A stretch of DNA of 44,033 bases, from assembly GCA_003555075.1 (NCBI GenBank), contig PWHW01000011.1:1-44033 (forward strand). The letters are read 5' to 3'. Below the pieces are notes generated by a model that saw nothing but the letters and a program-made list of their open reading frames with translations, searched no databases and was not told where the DNA came from. Each line of letters opens with the position of its first letter. Positions within the stretch are counted from its first letter, which is position 1. The stretch comes from Candidatus Nealsoniibacteriota bacterium (GTDB taxonomy: Bacteria; Patescibacteriota; Minisyncoccia; Minisyncoccales; PWPS01). Shown here piece after piece: positions 41,086 through 44,033 of this stretch. The translations under genes were made by a program, and so were the position numbers.

Positions 41086-42785
41086 GTTCTTTGTTTTAAT
41101 AATTGAAACTCTTTTTCTTTAAGCTCTTTCATTCTTTCAAGTTCCAACTCGGAATCAATGATCTTACCCAGATATTTGCCTGACAAGAGGTGGGGTAAAA
41201 GTACATAATCCGCTCCATTCTCATAAAGTATAAGTGCTTCCTCCTCTCTTTCCGCTCTGACAACCACCTTTATGTTCTTTTTTATTGTTTTTACACTTCT
41301 TATGAGCGTAATATTATCATCTTCTTGCGGGCTGGTGGAAATAAAAAGTTTTGTATTCTTGAGGTTTAACTCTTCAAGTAAGTGAGGATCCTTTATGTCG
41401 GCAAAAATACAATGAATCCCCTTTCTTTTTAGGTCATCTATTACCAATGGATCAAAGTCTATGACAGTAAGGTCGTCCTTTTCTATATAACCCATTATTC
41501 CTCTTCCTATTCTGTTTGCCCCGATCATGATTATCGGTTTTGATATCTCATAATTCTCCTCTTTCTCAAAAGAACTTTTTCTTTCGAATATGGAAAGCAA
41601 TCCGGATATATGAGGAAAAATCTTTTCCGCATAAAGTATAAGGTACGTGGAAAGAGTTATGGTTGTCACACCAACGGCAACAATAATGGCAAATATTTGA
41701 TCAGTAATATGACCGAGGGTGAGTCCCAGAGTCGCAAAGATTAGACTGAACTCGGATATTTGAGCAACAGTAACTCCCGTAAGAAAACTCGTTCTTTTTT
41801 TGTAGCGCATAAGACCCATGAGGATCATAACGATCATTGGATTTCCAATGAGAACGAACAAAGAAAATACTAATGCGGGCCAAAGCAACCCTTCAAGCCC
41901 CGATATTACCATTAAAGAGCCCAAATATACGAAAAATACCAATATAAAGAAATCGCGAAGAGGTCTTATCTTGTTTGATATATGATACTTTTCAGAGGAG
42001 TTGGCAAGCGCTATACCTCCCAAGAAGCCTGCTATTTCTACCGAGAATCCGAATTGTTCTACTATCATCGCAAACACAAGAAGCCAGGTTATACTGACCA
42101 AAAAAAGAAGCTCCTGGGATCGTGCAATTCTTTTGAATATATACGGAAAAACCTCTCTTCCCAAGAAAAGCATTATCCCGAAAAGAATGACTCCGAGCCC
42201 TATTGTTCTCATGAGAGAAATGGAGTCTACTTCTCCTCCCATTTCGATGGCATTCAATGCTATCAAAATAAGAATAACAACCAGATCCTGAACAAGTAAA
42301 AGACCTATTGCAGCCCTTCCGTGCAGACTGGTAACACTTCCCTTGTCTGATAACAACTTTATGATTATTACCGTACTTGAAAAAGTAAGAGCTACGGCTA
42401 CATAGATCGAGTGAAGAGGATCAAATCCGAAAAGCAAATGAGCTATCAGGAAACCTCCCGTAGCAGTGAATAAGACTTGCCCCAACCCTATCACAAGAGA
42501 AAGCTTACCTGTTCTTCTTATGGAATTGAAATCCATTTCCATCCCGACCAAAAAGAGTAGGAACATCACTCCCAGAGTGGAAAAAACTTCAAATATTTCT
42601 CCGTTGTCAAGATTCAAAAAACCAACATATCCCACTACTATTCCGGCAACCAAGTATGCAAGGACCAGGGGTTGCTTTAACACCTTAAAAACGATCCCCA
42701 AGATAGAAGCAATTGCCAAAAGCATCGCAAGCTCCATCTCGGGGGTGAGTTGGATACCCTCAAAGAATGCGGCTGGATCGAACAT
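41082..42785 (-). CDS. Kef-type cation/proton antiporter (CPA2) with RCK/TrkA-N domain
   Basis: 567 aa. Transmembrane region of about 12-13 helices (5-385) with CPA2 signatures 'VGYVGFLNLDNGE', 'FLLFLVGMEMDF', 'FSSTVIIIKLLSDKG' and 'GLLLVQDLVVILIL'. A cytoplasmic RCK_N domain (~405-525) has the nucleotide loop 'MIGANRIGRGIMGYI' and 'VIDFDP'. Probably exchanges K+ or Na+ for H+ under nucleotide control; the ion is not readable. It starts 13 nt after mscS and overlaps the SpoIIM-like gene by 4 nt. Confidence 0.92.
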   Translation of the reverse strand: MFDPAAFFEGIQLTPEMELAMLLAIASILGIVFKVLKQPLVLAYLVAGIVVGYVGFLNLDNGEIFEVFSTLGVMFLLFLVGMEMDFNSIRRTGKLSLVIGLGQVLFTATGGFLIAHLLFGFDPLHSIYVAVALTFSSTVIIIKLLSDKGSVTSLHGRAAIGLLLVQDLVVILILIALNAIEMGGEVDSISLMRTIGLGVILFGIMLFLGREVFPYIFKRIARSQELLFLVSITWLLVFAMIVEQFGFSVEIAGFLGGIALANSSEKYHISNKIRPLRDFFILVFFVYLGSLMVISGLEGLLWPALVFSLFVLIGNPMIVMILMGLMRYKKRTSFLTGVTVAQISEFSLIFATLGLTLGHITDQIFAIIVAVGVTTITLSTYLILYAEKIFPHISGLLSIFERKSSFEKEENYEISKPIIMIGANRIGRGIMGYIEKDDLTVIDFDPLVIDDLKRKGIHCIFADIKDPHLLEELNLKNTKLFISTSPQEDDNITLIRSVKTIKKNIKVVVRAEREEEALILYENGADYVLLPHLLSGKYLGKIIDSELELERMKELKEKEFQLLKQRT

Positions 42786-42798
42786 TTTTGATTAGAAT

Positions 42799-43881
42799 TT
42801 ATTCCTTGCTCTGCCGATAGAGATGAACGGTGCTGGTGGGATAAGCAAACTCAATATCCTCGTCCTCGAACGCCTGTTTTATGTTCAAGAGTATTTTTTC
42901 GTTCACCTCAAGAAACTCCCTGTAGCTTGGCGTCTTAACATAGTAAACCAGAGCATAATTAAGAGAAAAATCACCAAAAGAAATGAAGTTTACCCTGTCA
43001 AACTGTACTTCCACGCTGTCTTCTTTCTCTATTATTTCTTTTGCAATATCCGGTATTCTTCTCATTTTTTTCGTAGGAGTCTCATAAACCACCCCCAAGC
43101 GAACATCCGCTCTCCAGTAATCCATCTCTCCATAGTTATGAACTTGAGCGCTGGTAAGTTCTTTATTTGAAAAAACTATTTCTTCTCCTTGCAGAGCACG
43201 AACCCGGGTGCTCTTTATGCCTATTTTCTCCACTGTTCCCGATTTATCACCTACTATTATGAAATCTCCTTCTGTAAAAGGTTTATCCAGAAAAATGGAA
43301 AAAGAGCTGAAAAGGTCGGAAAGGATGCTTTGAAGTGCAAATGCTATTGCAACTCCACCTATTCCCATTCCTGCAAGAAGTGCAGTAACATTGACTCCTA
43401 AAATGGAAAGAATGATAATTGCGGCAAAGACCCATAGTATCGCTTTGGCAATATTCCCCAAGTTTCTGATCATTGCCTCGCCCTCATCATCCTCTCTTTT
43501 CTTCAAGTAGAAACGCAAACCGAAATCAATGAACTGATGTCCTACGATTACTAGTCTATAGATTACCCAAAAAACAAGTATGAACCAGAATATCTTTGAA
43601 AGCATCTCCGGGATCTCGATCGCCGACAGGGCTATATAGAAAGCTATAAATATATAAAAGGGAGAACGGATCTTCTTTATAACATCAAGGAAAAGCCTTG
43701 ATATCTCTCTTTCCATCAATTTTCCCGAAATCTTTCTAACAACAAGATATTTAAAGAAATAAAAAACAAAGGAAAGAACTAAAAAAATGATCAGGAAAAC
43801 AAGATATTCCCACAACACATTCCCAAAATATTCTATTTGCCAAAGGGACTCTTCTAATATATTTTCCATATATTCATTCAT
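42799..43881 (-). CDS. mscS: MscS-family mechanosensitive channel
   Basis: 360 aa. Releases solutes on hypo-osmotic shock. Several N-terminal membrane helices (about 20-165) end in the pore helix with the Gly/Ala-rich 'LLAGMGIGGVAIAFALQ', followed by 'FSIFLDKPFTEGDFIIVGD', 'GTVEKIGIKSTRVRALQGE' and 'VFSNKELTSAQVHNYG' of the cytoplasmic cage. It has two to three more N-terminal helices than E. coli MscS. First gene of the osmotic unit, 37 nt after truB. Confidence 0.93.
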   Translation of the reverse strand: MNEYMENILEESLWQIEYFGNVLWEYLVFLIIFLVLSFVFYFFKYLVVRKISGKLMEREISRLFLDVIKKIRSPFYIFIAFYIALSAIEIPEMLSKIFWFILVFWVIYRLVIVGHQFIDFGLRFYLKKREDDEGEAMIRNLGNIAKAILWVFAAIIILSILGVNVTALLAGMGIGGVAIAFALQSILSDLFSSFSIFLDKPFTEGDFIIVGDKSGTVEKIGIKSTRVRALQGEEIVFSNKELTSAQVHNYGEMDYWRADVRLGVVYETPTKKMRRIPDIAKEIIEKEDSVEVQFDRVNFISFGDFSLNYALVYYVKTPSYREFLEVNEKILLNIKQAFEDEDIEFAYPTSTVHLYRQSKE

Positions 43882-43918
43882 TTAATTTTACTTGGAATAA
43901 TATAACAGTTAATTTTGT

Positions 43919-44033
43919 TTACTTCAATCCACGAAAATACGTTATGTCCTTGCAGTCTTCCAGGGTATATTGTCCCACGCGAATACGAACCAAGGAAAGA
44001 AGATAACCTTCCGTTCCAAGTTCTTTTCCGATA
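43919..44033 (-). CDS. truB: tRNA pseudouridine(55) synthase TruB, C-terminal end (partial)
   Basis: 37 codons plus stop (TAA, 43921-43919); the gene runs off the window at 44033. The peptide begins IGKELGTEGYLLSLVRIRVG and continues QYTLEDCKDI. It matches the TruB C-terminal pattern of a Leu-Gly, Ala/Gly-Tyr, Leu-x-x-Leu-x-Arg-x-Arg-x-Gly block followed by a Phe/Tyr-Thr-hydrophobic-Glu-Asp block. The protein ends only about 7 residues after this, so it lacks a PUA-type extension. Family assignment rests on this short piece. Confidence 0.65.
   Translation of the reverse strand, partial: IGKELGTEGYLLSLVRIRVGQYTLEDCKDITYFRGLK

Overview
The window looks like a chromosomal segment of a host-dependent, small-genome bacterium of the Candidate Phyla Radiation (Patescibacteria, probably Parcubacteria-like). 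This is inferred from several things together: AT-rich, very dense coding with no gene-free stretch over about 160 bases; several families in shortened forms (HrcA, MreD, MurF, AspRS); few recognisable Shine-Dalgarno sequences; and small membrane proteins I cannot name. TGA acts as a stop (ends of serS, mtaB and the HD gene), so the code is standard and not the TGA=Gly code of Gracilibacteria/Absconditabacteria. I see no transposase, prophage, CRISPR array or defence island. Nearly everything is housekeeping: translation, protein folding, cell wall and osmotic control.

Region by region. 1-600 holds the 3' end of 23S rRNA and a 5S rRNA inside a long imperfect pre-rRNA stem. 608-10736 (+) holds mreC-mreD-mrdA (elongasome), greA, lysS, an HD-domain protein, then serS-femAB-murF-ftsQ. 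10745-15128 (+) is the heat-shock operon hrcA-grpE-dnaK-dnaJ, headed by a CIRCE operator laid over a sigma-70-type promoter. 15144-20851 (+) holds tRNA-Lys(UUU), an archaeal/eukaryotic-type t6A methylthiotransferase (the expected modifier of that tRNA), a tandem two-domain D-Ala-D-Ala ligase-like protein, an S41 C-terminal processing protease and rplI. 20957-22588 (+) is pyrG, meeting convergent rpmA.

22575-36836 is mostly on the minus strand: a Xer-type recombinase next to a perfect 29-bp palindrome, then, in transcription order, aspS-dacA-mraY-murD-ftsW-murG-gltX-small membrane protein, with tig upstream. A second unit is thpR-murC-small acidic membrane protein, ending in a strong terminator. 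36943-38914 (+) holds two conserved-looking unknown proteins (one with a lone integrase-type SAM-like domain) and fmt. 38911-44033 (-) holds galU, a YfiH/laccase-domain protein, SpoIIM-like, a Kef-type antiporter, MscS and the 3' end of truB.

Together the genes give most of the lipid II route (murC, murD, murF, mraY, murG, ddl-like), its polymerisation and trimming (mrdA, ftsW, dacA) and an optional cross-bridge step (femAB), interleaved with four aminoacyl-tRNA synthetases. The most unusual signals are promoters placed so that +1 falls on or beside the start-codon A (mreC, ctpA, rplI: leaderless mRNAs); the tRNA-Lys/e-MtaB pairing; the fused double Ddl; an AspRS without its GAD insertion; a MraY with changed catalytic-motif residues; and the orphan integrase-N-domain protein.
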